From NCBI GenBank assembly GCA_023376005.1, contig CM042143.1:87555008-87619007 (forward strand): a stretch of 64,000 bases of DNA, read 5' to 3'. The position numbers and the translations under genes were made by a program. The DNA comes from Doryteuthis pealeii. Its lineage: Eukaryota > Mollusca > Cephalopoda > Myopsida > Loliginidae. How positions within the stretch are numbered: the stretch's first letter is position 1; every line of letters begins with the position of its first letter. Below, one piece after another: positions 9,775 to 20,560 of this stretch. The notes beneath the pieces were generated by a model. The model searched no databases. It saw only the letters and a program-made list of their open reading frames with translations, and was not told the origin of the DNA.

Positions 9775-10198
9775 TTCATACGTTATCAGCTTGAAACACC
9801 CTCTAGTTAAAAATGAGACCGTCCAAAATAAAATGTAAATACTGATTATATGTGTCACTTATCCGCTGAATTCTTATGAATGTCGTTACCTCTGTTAAAT
9901 AATGGACTATTCCGTTTTTATCAAAGAAAGAAAGGAAGTACTACACATAAAAAATTATAAGAGAGAGAGAGAGAGAGGGGGGGGAGAGAAAGGGGAGAGA
10001 GAGAGGGGGGGGGAGAACGCGAAAACAATAACGCTAAATTGTTTCAATTGGTGATGAAAAGAAAGAAAGAGAGAAAGTTAAATCAAGATTATTATACTTT
10101 TTACATATTGAAGTATTTAGCAATGGCTCTTAAGTAAACATATCAAACATTGCAATAATTAAATTATCATACTGTGGTATATCCACTGGTCCTGCTAG
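9775..10198 (+). mobile_element. Hel2 Helitron-like non-autonomous element
   Basis: The right end has a hairpin (ACTGTGG-TATAT-CCACTGGT), a short spacer and CTAG followed by T, the layout of a Helitron 3' terminus. The body matches the minus-strand copies at 24.1 and 40.4 kb (CCGCTGAATTCTTA, AATAATGGACTATTCCG, AACGCTAAATTGTTTC, ACTTTTTACATATTGAAGTA). A (GA)n/(G)n tract at 9961-10015 lies inside. The 5' boundary is uncertain. No replication-initiator or helicase frame. Confidence 0.55.
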
Positions 10199-10734
10199 TT
10201 AATAAATAAAATTAAAGTAGAAGTAAAAGAAACGAAAACATCAAACAGTAAATTCGTTATGTTAGTTGTACTTTATGAGAGACGAATGAAGTGTTGGGCG
10301 ACAATATTAAACCAAGTTTACTCTGAGATTTATTACACGTCGATTTGAAACACCTGGTTTCCCTTTGATAAATATTGAATTATAAATTCAAATTTTATCT
10401 GAGCCATAATGAAAAATGAAATGTCTCTTTCCTGTTATTACTTACTCGCCACACAAACAGACAGACATTAATTCCAGTGTTAAAGCCTCGAAATAACACA
10501 CGCACAAATAAAATAAACCCAAAGTGAATAAAAAAAAGAGGGGGGGTGGCGAACTAGGAAATGACAGAATTACAAATTAGATAGGCGGAACAGAAGGGGA
10601 AAGATTACACTCACTGACGAAAACTTTTAACTTCAAAGAAAAAATACCGAAATAATATCTGGATTTAGAAACCAAAGTCTAAAAGAAAAAAAGTAACCAA
10701 AATAATAAAAAAAACCCAGATTAGACTAGCTTTC
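10199..10734. other. AT-rich DNA, no feature recognised
   Basis: Contains short A-rich and G-rich runs; no coding or repeat signal. Confidence 0.5.
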
Positions 10735-10764
10735 ATATAAGATGTAGCTGCCTTGTCTATTCAA

Positions 10765-10811
10765 TTCTCCTGAAGAAGGTGCATTTTAAGCACCGAAACC
10801 GTGGCAGAGAG
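10765..10811 (+). ncRNA. Degenerate hammerhead ribozyme
   Basis: Stem I TTCTC/GAGAG (5 bp), core CTGAAGA, one extra A, stem II GGTGC/GCACC with an ATTTTAA loop, then GAA. Stem III would be ACC-GT-GGC, so the expected U at 16.1 is C. Probably inactive as it stands. Confidence 0.35.
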
Positions 10812-10831
10812 AAAACCTTTTTCTACAACTT

Positions 10832-11048
10832 TATATAGTCAACGGCGATGGGTAACTTTTAGTTTCTCGCTTATGCTATTTTCAAACCAGGTTTAAAAAT
10901 TGCATAGGCGAGAAATTGACTGTTACCAAGCGTAGTTGACTTTACGGCTTCGCAAAATGGATTATGTTTTTAGAAAAAAATTTTAATTATTTTATCTTAC
11001 AAAAATCTTAATTAAATTTTTTTTTCTAAAAACAGAATCCACTTTGCG
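10832..11048. repeat. Two adjacent palindromes
   Basis: About 10832-10950: arms around GGTAACTTTTAGTTTCTCGC and GCGAGAAATTGACTGTTACC. About 10951-11046: CGCAAAATGGATTATGTTTT versus AAAACAGAATCCACTTTGCG. The first arm sequence (TTTCTCGCCTATGC) recurs at 30.04 kb (+) and 63.41 kb (-), so it is the end of a repeat family present here as an inverted pair. Confidence 0.6.
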
Positions 11049-11280
11049 GACCTTCTTTTTTATAAAATATTTAATTTTCTCCCGTTGGAATCAGAACAAT
11101 ATATATATATATATATATGAGTTGAGCACTCCGGTGGGGGGGGGGAATCTCACTGACGGCCGCCAACTCAAGCGTAAAACGCAACGCTCTTCTATATAAG
11201 GAATGGAGCTCTCTATGGCGGCCTTTACACACAAAGCGATGTGTCTATTAAAACAGTTAAAATCCCCTTCCCATTCTGTA

Positions 11281-11460
11281 AGTGAAGACAGCCTAATGGT
11301 TAAGGTGCCGGACTGACACCCAACCGATCGGATTTCAATTCCGGCTTACAAAATGTCTACCACACTGAAGAGACTTGATAAGTCGAAACACGTGTCTGTT
11401 TTATTAGAAATTGTAGCATTATTCATTACCGAACTTTACAGCGTTGAATATTTTAAATGA
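11281..11460 (+). mobile_element. SINE-HHR copy: tRNA-like head plus hammerhead
   Basis: The tRNA-like head shows an A-box-like CCTAATGGTTAAGGTG and a B-box-like GATTTCAATTCC at the usual distance. About 20 bases later an intact-looking hammerhead (11359-11403) follows, then an AT-rich tail. The same order occurs at 28.3 kb (+), 12.5 kb (-) and 37.1 kb (-). It would be transcribed by RNA polymerase III if active. Confidence 0.6.
11359..11403 (+). ncRNA. Hammerhead ribozyme candidate HH2
   Basis: Core CTGAAGA at 11365-11371; stem II GACTT-GAT-AAGTC with the preferred G-C first pair; GAA at 11385-11387; stem III ACA-CG-TGT giving A15.1-U16.1; cleavage base C at 11396. Stem I pairs ACA with TGT next to the core, then has mismatches. 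All invariant bases are present; the very short stem III suggests action as a dimer. Confidence 0.6.
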
Positions 11461-11905
11461 AAAATATGAATATGTAGAAATCCAAAAATAAGTACACATA
11501 TGTATTTATGCAATTTCATTTTTGGCCAAAGAAGTGTTGCGATTTTATTTTGGGCTATAGAATTTCAATAATGTTGCAATAACTATTGTTTTGATTGTAT
11601 AATGTTTCATTTGCATGCTTGCATCACGACATCTCCGGTCTAATTAAATAAGCTAAGCTAGCTGAGCCTTCTTTCCTACAGTCTGTGTAACCGGAAAGAA
11701 GGTTACCCACATGTTATTTCATGCCAATCATCTAACACTCCTACGATTTTAGATTTCAACGACTTTGAATTCAAAATCTATACTATCCGTCTCTACACTA
11801 ACCGCCTAAAAACAGCGGTTTATTGTTAATATACAACACATTGAGTTCATTGGACCTGTGAGGCTACAGCACTCCATTTTTTGGTCATTTGAAAGTGTGC
11901 CACAG
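11461..11905. other. No feature recognised
   Basis: AT-rich DNA without coding or repeat signals. Confidence 0.5.
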
Positions 11906-11923
11906 CATTGGCTTTTCTGTATA

Positions 11924-12211
11924 TATATTTACCAACCCCTCCGCACGAGCAGGATGCGACACAAGGTCAATTTCTTAAGCGGAGTTTAACAGGTTTGAAT
12001 TCAGAGTTTTCCTTCTCCTAGACTAGTTGCCTAATCAAGGTTAAAGAGTCCAGTCTACCCTACTATTTTACCCATAGCTGGAGAGAGAATTGGATTCATA
12101 CCTTTCCCAAGGGTATTAGCGCTATGTGAAATGCCAACAGCTTCGTCCAGGAATTGAACTCGCGTTGACGAGTCCATTTCCTACGACTCTAACCATTAGA
12201 CCATGCGCCTC
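11924..12211 (-). mobile_element. SINE-A with clear target-site duplication
   Basis: A full SINE-A on the minus strand, flanked by identical 18-bp direct repeats CATTGGCTTTTCTGTATA at 11906-11923 and 12212-12229. This marks exact ends and shows insertion by LINE-type target-primed reverse transcription. The head is at the right (GGAGGCGCATGGTCTAATGG on the minus strand); the 3' end runs into a short TA tract. Confidence 0.9.
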
Positions 12212-12229
12212 CATTGGCTTTTCTGTATA

Positions 12230-12485
12230 GCCTAATCTTTCCCTTTGATAGGGGATTTGTGTCACCAAAGCAACTCGTATCGCATGACTAACGATAACAT
12301 ACCTAGCATGTAAGTTTCTATTCAACACTTTCTCAACTAAAGACAATCTACACTCAAAGTTGTTTCTCTCATACAACCTTTTATAAGCTTTTATTATTAT
12401 TATTCATTGTCATACTGTATTCATTCTCTTTAACTTTGGTCAGGCAATAAAATTATTCTTGTTAATTCGTAGTGAATAATTATAT
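12230..12485. other. No feature recognised
   Basis: Resumption of the locus interrupted by the SINE; no gene seen. Confidence 0.4.
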
Positions 12486-12612
12486 ATATTAGTCATCCAC
12501 GCGTCATTCACACGTCTCTTCAGTGCGGCTAGACTTAGTAGGCTACCACCAGCCGAGATCGAAACCCGAACGATTTTCATCAGTCCCTAACCACCAGGCT
12601 ATCAGCACACCT
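12486..12612 (-). mobile_element. SINE-HHR copy with decayed hammerhead
   Basis: The minus-strand head has AGCCTGGTGGTTAGGG (A-box-like) and GGGTTTCGATCTCGG (B-box-like). It is followed by CTAGCCGCA and CTGAAGA-GACGT, as in the copy at 28.3 kb. The expected GAAAC after stem II is lost, so the ribozyme is dead. Confidence 0.5.
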
Positions 12613-12732
12613 TGTAGCGGGAGAGAGAATTTTATTAATAAATAGATACACATGTATATCAAGGCTGCCAGAGGGCTCGATCCGTTTTTTAGTAGAGCCT
12701 TGCAATTTAAATGTAATTGGCAATTTTTCACT

Positions 12733-12734
<2 letters not shown>

Positions 12735-12792
<58 letters not shown>

Positions 12793-12809
12793 ATATATAT
12801 ATATATATG
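12735..12809. repeat. (GA)n plus (TA)n microsatellite
   Basis: Pure GA run then a short TA run. Confidence 0.95.
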
Positions 12810-13009
12810 AGAGTACGCAAGCAGTTTGTTTGATATGGCTATCGCCGACAATTTTGGGGAGAATATGAGCTGAATTGAAGTCATACTTAATTCTGAATAT
12901 TAATTAGTTGATAATTAATGAATTAGGCGAATATATCTGTTCAAATGTAAAGCGTAAACAAATCGAGAAAAAGTCAATCTCTGTATGTACATTTCGGCCT
13001 ATTATGCCC

Positions 13010-13300
13010 CATCAGCAGAGTTATAGACTGGAAGCCACTTTGTGTGTGATTCGAACCCTAACTGCCAGGCTGACAGGCGGGGAGTTCGATCCTCTTTGGA
13101 TGCCTCATACTTGATGCCTTGTGTCCCATGACAAATGAGTTGGGTAAATACCTCTCCTTGGAAAAGGTATGAAACCCAACTTCCTTCTAGCTATGGGTTA
13201 AATAGCACCACTACTATTCTTCTACAAGGAGGGCTTTGACATTAAATAACCACGAAGGTTGATATGCCATAAAATATCAGCTTGTTTTCACTGTTCTACG
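13010..13300 (+). mobile_element. SINE-C copy
   Basis: B-box-like GGAGTTCGATCCTC near 13080, then GGAAAAGGTATGAAACCCAA, CTAGCTATGGGTTAAATAG, CTACAAGGAGGGCTTTGACA and a 3' end TTGATATGCCATAAAAT. Same order as the 34.1-kb copy. Confidence 0.6.
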
Positions 13301-15539
13301 CATGTAAAAAAGCATAAACCTGTTGTAGAGAAACCCTTAAAACTAATAAACTAACGTTCCAATTGTTTTTCTAGCAAGTTTTCATAGTGTTGCATCATAC
13401 CTGATAGTTGGTACGTTCGAAACCTATGGGAAAAGGTTAAAAAAGCGTATTCGGAAGTACACGTTCAACGCTTGACTTTATTTCTATGTAATTGCGCTAA
13501 TTAAAAAAAAAAAACTTGTGCAGCAACATTTAAAACTAATAAAATGACAGTGAATTTTTCATTTTAACTTAGCCACTAAGGGGTTCAATAATACCTGATA
13601 AACGCATAATACGTGATCATTTGCTGTTCCCCCGAAATTTAAACTAATGGTAAAAATAATAAAAAAGAAATTGCGAGACCGAATTGCTTCATCTTTTTAA
13701 AATTTAAAACTAGATTTACAAATACAAAGATGTGACTATTTCTTATTCAAATAAAGCGATTGTTTCATTAATTTTTTTAAGAATGCGAATCCACAATTGT
13801 CTTATGTAGCTGTCACCTTAAGGTGGGCTAATAGTTTTTCCCCTTTTTAGACAGACCTGTAAATTAGCTATTTAACATGAACAGTGCAAAGGAAACAACT
13901 AAGCAGGGATCAATATCCGTTATACATCCTACAATGCAACAATTTCTAGCCCTGTGGGTTCTATTAGACATCCTCCAAGGCAATGTGACTTCCTCCTAGG
14001 CTAGGAACAGTTGAACATTTTGGGGGAATTTGTTTTATCAAGAATTGATTTTAGTATTCCCTTGATATTGGTTTCGGCGTACAGATAAATATTTTCCCCA
14101 TCTTAACGTGAGATTTTAAAAATGTGTAAGACTTCTTATTATAAAGTTATTAATTGTTGTTTGAACCCCCTTTTATTTCAGTATTTCACGGTGTTTGGAA
14201 GTGCTAAAAAATTGGTGTTCATTCAAACATCAATTTAGGTGTCTTAATTTTCATTGAGTAATATTACTAATTATGTTTGTAATTTAACAATTTTTTCTCT
14301 CTTTTTAGGTAAATCATATTCACAGATTGGTCTAATCTCGGCTGCTAGATAAGGAGAAACCACTCAATGATCTTTACAGAATGCTTCGTATCCTTTATTA
14401 CTTTGACTTATGGGGCTAATTTAAGTTTTGTTTGGTGCTGGTATTTTAGCCCCATATAAAAGCTTGGTTCTTAGTTCTTCTGAGCTGGTGAGCTGAAATG
14501 GAAGGCATTCAAAGAACGAGAAAGGAAAGAGACAAATGCAGAAGGTGATTTCATAACTCAGGCTTTATTGAACGGGGTATAGTCGTTGGTAGTGAGGGCA
14601 CATAGACCTAGCTAGAAAACGAACCTACCTCAGTTGCGTCCTTCGTTTGAAAATGGCCGAGGGATTCTTTTGGGGAAGGGAGTCAGGCCTTTTTGTCGGA
14701 CCTGCGCGAAGAGGTTCTTCCGGTCAAGTCCCATGGGAGTTTGTTCTTTTTTATTTTATTTTTTATTTTTGTATATTTTTAATCACCACAGACTCTACAC
14801 CCCCTTTTTTCTTGCAGACATTTTACTGCTATTAATTGTCGATGTTATTAAAAAATATGAGTTGTGTTCAAGATGTATTGAGACTTGAGTTTTATTTAAT
14901 TTTCATCACCAGAAAAAAGCATCAAGGAACTACTATATATTATATTTTACTAATGCAGCACGTATCTTTGTCACTGATAGATAATAGATAATAAACATGT
15001 ACTTTATTACTATATATAAATAATAAACATTGTACTTTATTACTATATTTATTATAATAATAATAACTTTATTTATACTATGTACTATTATAATATTTAT
15101 ATATATAATATATATAATAACATTGTACTTTATTACTATATATAATGGAGGAAACCATGTACTTTCACTATTAGAATATTTCTACTGTAAATTTAGTCTA
15201 CACGATATGATTTATGATTCAGAAAATTGATATTAGTAAAAAATTAACAGGTTATTTAATTGTTTTCTCAGTTAATACTTTTTCATTTCATTTGACAGCA
15301 TATTTTTATTTCATCAAATTAAACCGCAAAAATATCTTTAAATGATACTAAATGTTAAAAGATTAATAAAAATTACAAATAAAGTAGCCCGCCTCTTCCC
15401 CAAAACCTTAAATAGGAAAAGAAAAAAGAAAAGAAATTAAAGAAAATAAAAGAAAGAAAGAAAGAGAAAGAAAGCACCGATCGATTTTTGAATCTCCTTG
15501 ACAATTTTGACAAGCAATTCATCAAAAATGTTTCTTTCT
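13301..15539. other. Long AT-rich gene-free stretch
   Basis: No gene recognised. Visible structure: four imperfect repeats of a TGTACTTTATTACTATATA motif at about 14995-15150 and a GAAA-rich patch at 15415-15475. An open frame of about 84 codons at 14.6-14.9 kb has no recognisable family signature. Confidence 0.5.
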
Positions 15540-15990
15540 TAACAGGTTTCCTTCTCTCTAACACACATTCACCTCCTCTCTCTCCCCTCTCGATATCTCT
15601 CTTTTCCCCTTCTGTCTTTCTATAATTCTATCAACACTTTTTTATTCACTTTAACTCACTACTCTCTCTTGTCTTGTATTCTATCTCTTTTACTCGCCAC
15701 TCCGCTATTGTTATTTTACTCAGTCCATCTCTCCCCCCTCTCTCACTACTAACCACATCATGCAGCTACCTACCTTTCCCGACTAAGCCCCTCTCTTTAC
15801 TACACCTTTTTCTATTACCTGTATCTCGTGATTACCCCCCCCTTTTAAGCACCTCACTACAAATTCCCTTCTTCAACTAAAACTCTTCTACCAAAACATC
15901 TCTTCTATCCCCCCTCTCTCTGTTCTCTTCTTTATAGAATATATACTTCTACTACAACTATTACTCTATCTCTCTCTCTCATTATATATA

Positions 15991-16038
<48 letters not shown>
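15540..16038. repeat. Polypyrimidine tract ending in (TA)n
   Basis: About 440 bases with a strong C/T bias on the plus strand, then TA repeats from about 15985. Open frames here are compositional artefacts. Confidence 0.85.
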
Positions 16039-16041
<3 letters not shown>

Positions 16042-16044
16042 CAG

Positions 16045-16445
16045 GAGTGGTAGTACCTGTTAGGGTCTCATCTATGGATTAAATAGAAAAAATAAGTTTA
16101 AAATGGAGTTTAAATTTTTTGAATATCTATCAAGAATGAATAAAACAAAACGTCTTCGGCATGAAATAACCCAACAAAGATTGACATGCCGTAAAATCCA
16201 ACAAATCATCCAAATCACCTAAGTAACCTTTTATGTCCTGGGTATGACGTTAAACTATCTGATGAAGTTACAATCCTGGAGAGTGGAGTACCCCTTCATT
16301 GATATTACTGTCAGGTTCACCCAGAAAAATTGAGTTCAAAAAAAAAAATTGAGTATCCATCAAGAATGAATAAAACAAAACGTCTTCGGCATGAAATAAT
16401 CCAACAAGAATTGACATGCCATAAAATCCAACCAACTATTAAACA
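16045..16445 (-). mobile_element. Two overlapping family E end fragments
   Basis: The block AATGAATAAAACAAAACGTC-TTCGGCATGAAATAA-GACATGCC-TAAAATCCAAC appears twice (16130-16200 and 16365-16435). This shows two truncated family E copies side by side or a partial tandem duplication. Confidence 0.65.
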
Positions 16446-17229
16446 AAAAAATCAAACCAAGCCTCAAATTCTTGTCATCTCATTTACAATATCGAATGTC
16501 AACAAAGATTTAAAATAGCAAAGAAGTAGTAAAAGATTTTCTCAATAAAGAACATTAAATTTCTTCTTCCCACATTTTATTAAAACTGACTCTAGTTAAC
16601 AACGACTTTGTATTAATATACATTAATATTACTAGTACAGAATAAAAAACACCCTCCGGACGATGTAAAAACAGATTTTTGAAACATATTGCCAGAGGGG
16701 TGGGAGTAAAAAATTCAATGTCAGCGAGTTTGTATCCTAAGTAAGTAAAACCATCAAATTCATTAAAGGATTAAAAAGTAAAACAATTTGAAATGTAAAC
16801 TTTAAATATATATTAAAATAAAACAAACTATATATAGATATATAATACCAGTTATGTATTTATTAAAACTTGTTTTAAAAAACAATGAGGACTGTCTAAT
16901 GTTGCATGCTCAAATTTTAAGTGTATTTATTCAATGTTATGACGATTTCGGGCATATTAACGTAAGCAGTGACGTAATTTTTGTTACAGACAAAAACCGG
17001 AAGCGAATCTCCATTATTAATAGAATTAACAATCAACTCAAATAGCTTCTAACCAAAAATAAACAGCAATAATACTAGTCACAACAACAGCAAGTCATTG
17101 ACTGGTCAAGTCTGGCATTTTCCAAGCGCCCATTGCCCGCAAGTTATATTATGTCTTTTTTTTTCACCTGATAGTGATTAAAATTACTTTCATTGTCACA
17201 GGAGTCCTGCAAAGAGCTACATTAAGCAC
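16446..17229. other. No feature recognised
   Basis: AT-rich DNA with a short TA patch near 16800-16850; no motif found. Confidence 0.5.
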
Positions 17230-17768
17230 CATTTTTATTTATAATTTGCCTAGAAAGTGACGTTAATGCACGCATAGAAAAGGCATGGGCTGCTTTAAAC
17301 AGATTGTCAGCGATATGGAAATCCGATCTCACTGACAAGTTAATGCGACAGTTCTTCCAAGCCATAGTTGTATCAATGCTACTGTACGGCTGCACTACTT
17401 GTACCCTAACAAAGGGCATGGAAAATAAGCTAGATGGGAGCTGTACATGAAGGCTGCGTGCAATCTTAGATAAGACGTGGAAACAACACCCAACGAGAAA
17501 ACAGCTGCCCCGTGTCACAGGCCATCCATGTGAGGCGAACAAGATACACTGGGCACTGCTGGAGAAGCAAGGATGAACTCATGTGACGTTCTTCTGTGAA
17601 AGTCATCACATGGGCACGTCAGTGTGGGCCGTCCAGCAAAGACGTACATAGACCAGCTCTGTGCGGATACTGGATGCTGCGCAGAGGACCTCCCAGGGTC
17701 AATGAATGATAGGGACGGTTGGCGAGAGATTGTCATGGATATCCGTGCTACTAGTGCGACATAATGAT
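17230..17768 (+). pseudogene. Non-LTR retrotransposon C-terminus, 5' truncated
   Basis: The plus strand encodes, with frameshifts and stops, DVNARIEKAWAALNRL, KSDLTDKLMRQFFQA, VSMLLYGCTTCTLTKGMENK, HCWRSKDEL and GRPAKTYIDQLC, ending at GWREIVMDIRATSAT. This extends about 40 residues further upstream than the 2.9-kb copy and shows the natural order of blocks that are inverted at 62 kb. Confidence 0.75.
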
Positions 17769-17849
17769 GTACTATAAACATTATTAGATCTCATGAAAGA
17801 AAAAGGCTTCATACTAAAAAAGGTAAGAAGCAGGCGATATCCCGGAGAA

Positions 17850-18500
17850 ATTCTTCTTCTACAAGGATGATCTTAGCATTAAATAACCCACGAAGGTTGA
17901 TATAACCTTGAACTCAACAATGGTATAACATCAATTATAATTGTTGGTTGAACAAAACAACTCCGACCAAGAGTGTGAAATGTAACAATGGACTCTAATA
18001 CAAGCACATGGAAAAGCATTTAAGACATGAAATACATATACAAGATACATGAGAAAAGTTACATAGTAGATATACACATACATAGAAAAGAGATATGGAT
18101 TGTTATGGAGAGTCCATAGGCTAAAGTCACTTACTAGTGGCTGTGTGTTGGGGGGTGGGGTGAAGCCCCCACACAAGGAGGGTGTAGACACAGATGTCTA
18201 ACCCATTGCTGTCAAGTCCCGGAGAAGAAAGAGAGTTCGAATCTGGCGCTTGCCTGCTTAAATATCAAAACATCTGGAGGTGAAAACTAGAAACAAGAGG
18301 GAAGATAACTCTTCCAGCCAAAGGGAAGACAATCCAACACAATTAAACAAAGAAACCAAATCAAACCAAACCAAGATACATCAGTCTTTATGGTACTAAA
18401 ATGAAATCTGTATTTTTTTCCATTCAAGTAAAAGGAAAATCTTATTAAAGAATTTAAAATATTTTCTGTCCAAAAATATAGGTTTTTATCCAATTAGGAT
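17850..18500. other. SINE-C tail fragment, otherwise no gene
   Basis: CTACAAGGATGATCTTAGCA-TTAAATAACC-GAAGGTTGATAT at 17858-17905 is the SINE-C 3' part. A lone B-box-like GAGTTCGAATCTGG at about 18232 lacks a paired A box. Confidence 0.45.
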
Positions 18501-18524
18501 GTGACACAAATAGAAAAGAAAAAA

Positions 18525-18785
18525 AGATCAATGAAACAGGTAGATCATACACGTGAGGCCGGGTATGAGGTCTTTGAATTAATAAAGATCATATTGAAGA
18601 GGCAAAGAAATGCCGAAATATATTTATATCTGTATTCCAATCTGTTCATATCTATCTATTCTATCCTGTTATCTATCAATTCTAGTTTGTTCATATGTAT
18701 GAATTTATCTACCTATCTATTCTAGCTCGTTCATATCTATCTATGTACGTATTTGTCTACCTGTCTATCCCAGTTTGTTCATATC
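18525..18785 (+). repeat. Interspersed direct repeat, copy 1
   Basis: Nearly identical to 20297-20555 (about 250 bp, few substitutions). The shared block runs from ATGAAACAGGTAGATCATAC through AATGCCGAAATATATTTATA into TCTATCTA-rich sequence. It includes a hammerhead-like relic (TTGAAGA, GGCA/TGCC, GAA) whose C3 is U. High identity implies recent duplication or an active repeat. Confidence 0.8.
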
Positions 18786-18789
18786 TATT

Positions 18790-18960
18790 TGTCAATCTAA
18801 TTTAACATGTATTATCTGCGTTATTCGGACTATTATCCCCATCTTCATTGTTATTTGTACAACGTTTCGGCCGATATACCCTCCGGCCTTCTTCAGGTAT
18901 TTCAAGTATGGAACTTCAAGACTGAACTTGCTATTTAGTAGTAATGGATCTGCTAGACTA
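18790..18960 (-). repeat. Interspersed repeat with CTGAAGA/GAAAC motif
   Basis: On the minus strand CTGAAGA-AGGCCGG-ATCGGCC-GAAACGTTGTAC is followed by AATAACAATGAAGATG, matching 56160-56250 and its twin at 45.6 kb. It resembles a hammerhead core plus stem II, but no stem III can form. Confidence 0.45.
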
Positions 18961-19312
18961 GCTTACTAACCATTACATAATATTATCACCAATGCATTCG
19001 ACCTTGTGCCACAACTATGCAAAGTTTAATAAATAACAGTCTTTTTTCTTTGGTGTTTCTCTCTCCCATAACAGAACATCAAAATTGTACATATTTGATG
19101 GTTGGTTGGCGGTTTTGTTTTACTTATATGAAATTCCTATATCAGACATTGAAAATTGCTACGAATTAGCCGAAAGCGTCTGTAACGAACAATGATAATG
19201 AAGATATGTCCCGAATATAGTTTACTTGTGCGCACACAAGAAAAACTATATATAAAAAGACACGCCATGCTTCTCGTCAGTCATCTTCAAATAAACATAC
19301 ATATATAAACAT

Positions 19313-19350
<38 letters not shown>

Positions 19351-19493
19351 TCAATAATCATTTATTGAATATCTTGCTCTGTCCGACCACTCACTGGCAC
19401 TTGGCACATTGAGCTCTCATTACGGTTTACCTGCATCAGCTTGGTTAAACCACACATGGAAAGATCCTAACTACATGAAAAAAAATGTGTGTC

Positions 19494-19496
<3 letters not shown>
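18961..19496. other. No gene; TA patches
   Basis: TA-rich at 19305-19350; otherwise unrecognised. Confidence 0.5.

Positions 19497-19566
<70 letters not shown>
19497..19566. repeat. (GA)n microsatellite
   Basis: Pure GA run abutting the SINE-A head. Confidence 0.95.
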
Positions 19567-19569
<3 letters not shown>

Positions 19570-19850
19570 CGTGGTGTGTAATGGTAAGAATCGTAGGAAG
19601 TGGACTCGTCGACTTGTGTCCAAATCCTGGAAAAAGCTGTTTGCATTTCATATAGTGCTTATACCCTTGGGAAAGTTATAAATCCATATATTTCCCCTCC
19701 AGTTATGAGTAAATAGTAGGGCAGACTGGGCTCTTTAACCATAGCTTGGTAACCGGTCTAGGAGAAGGAAAACTTTGAATTCAAACCTGTTACACTCCGC
19801 TTTAGAAATTGACTTAGTGTCGCATTCTGGTCGCGTGGAAGGATTGGTAT
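19567..19850 (+). mobile_element. SINE-A copy
   Basis: Head GCGTGGTGTGTAATGGTAAG, B-box region TGTGTCCAAATCCTGG, then the standard body and 3' end GGAAGGATTGGTA followed by TA repeats. The 5' end touches a GA array. Confidence 0.8.
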
Positions 19851-20284
19851 ATATATATATATATATATCTTTTGACATTTTATAATAAACATATTCGATT
19901 TTCCGCCATCAACCTTCTTTTGTTTATTATTCATTTTATCTGAAACATATTGTATAGCTTTTTAATGGATTGACATTTCCATAACAATCGTATTTTATTC
20001 TTCCGTTGGACGCCTCTCAAAGTAACATCATACAATTACAAATAATTGTTATTTCGAAAATATTTCAGAATCCCTTAACGCCTGTCGTCCACCCATTTTC
20101 CCATCTAGGTTTATCTATATTATTGAAGGGACACCTGCTACAATCATTAAAACGTGTCAATGATTCTCTGTGCGCCAAAGTCGAACTTGAAACGCTTTTA
20201 TTCCACTTTGATCCATCTATGTGCGCATGCGCGTGAGCTGGAGTATTTACCAAATGTAGGAGGAATTTGAAATTAAGAGAAAAG
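19851..20284. other. No feature recognised
   Basis: No repeat or coding motif found. Confidence 0.5.
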
Positions 20285-20296
20285 AAAAAATAAATA

Positions 20297-20560
20297 AATG
20301 AAACAGGTAGATCATACCTGTGAGGCCGGGTATGAGGTCTTTGAATTAATAAAGATCATATTGAAGAGGCAAAGAAATGCCGAAATATATTTATATCTGT
20401 ATTCCAATCTGTTCATATCTATCTATTCTATCCTGTTATCTATCAATTCTAGTTTGTTCATATGTATGAATTTATCTACCTATCTATTCTAGCTCGTTCA
20501 TATCTATGTATGTATGTATTTGTCTACCTGTCTATCCCAGTTTGTTCATATCTATTTGTC
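20297..20560 (+). repeat. Interspersed direct repeat, copy 2
   Basis: Near-identical to 18525-18785. Differences include a few TATC/TATG changes. It leads into the minisatellite that follows, which the first copy lacks. Confidence 0.8.

Noticed and set aside
14634..14888. 84-codon open frame as a small host gene
   Set aside because: No recognisable motif, no splice or promoter support that I can see, and a low-complexity phenylalanine-rich middle.
18860..18905. Hammerhead ribozyme on the minus strand
   Set aside because: CTGAAGA, a stem II and GAAAC are present, but GAAACGTTGTAC gives no stem III with an A15.1-U16.1 pair, and the related copy at 56.2 kb does not restore one.
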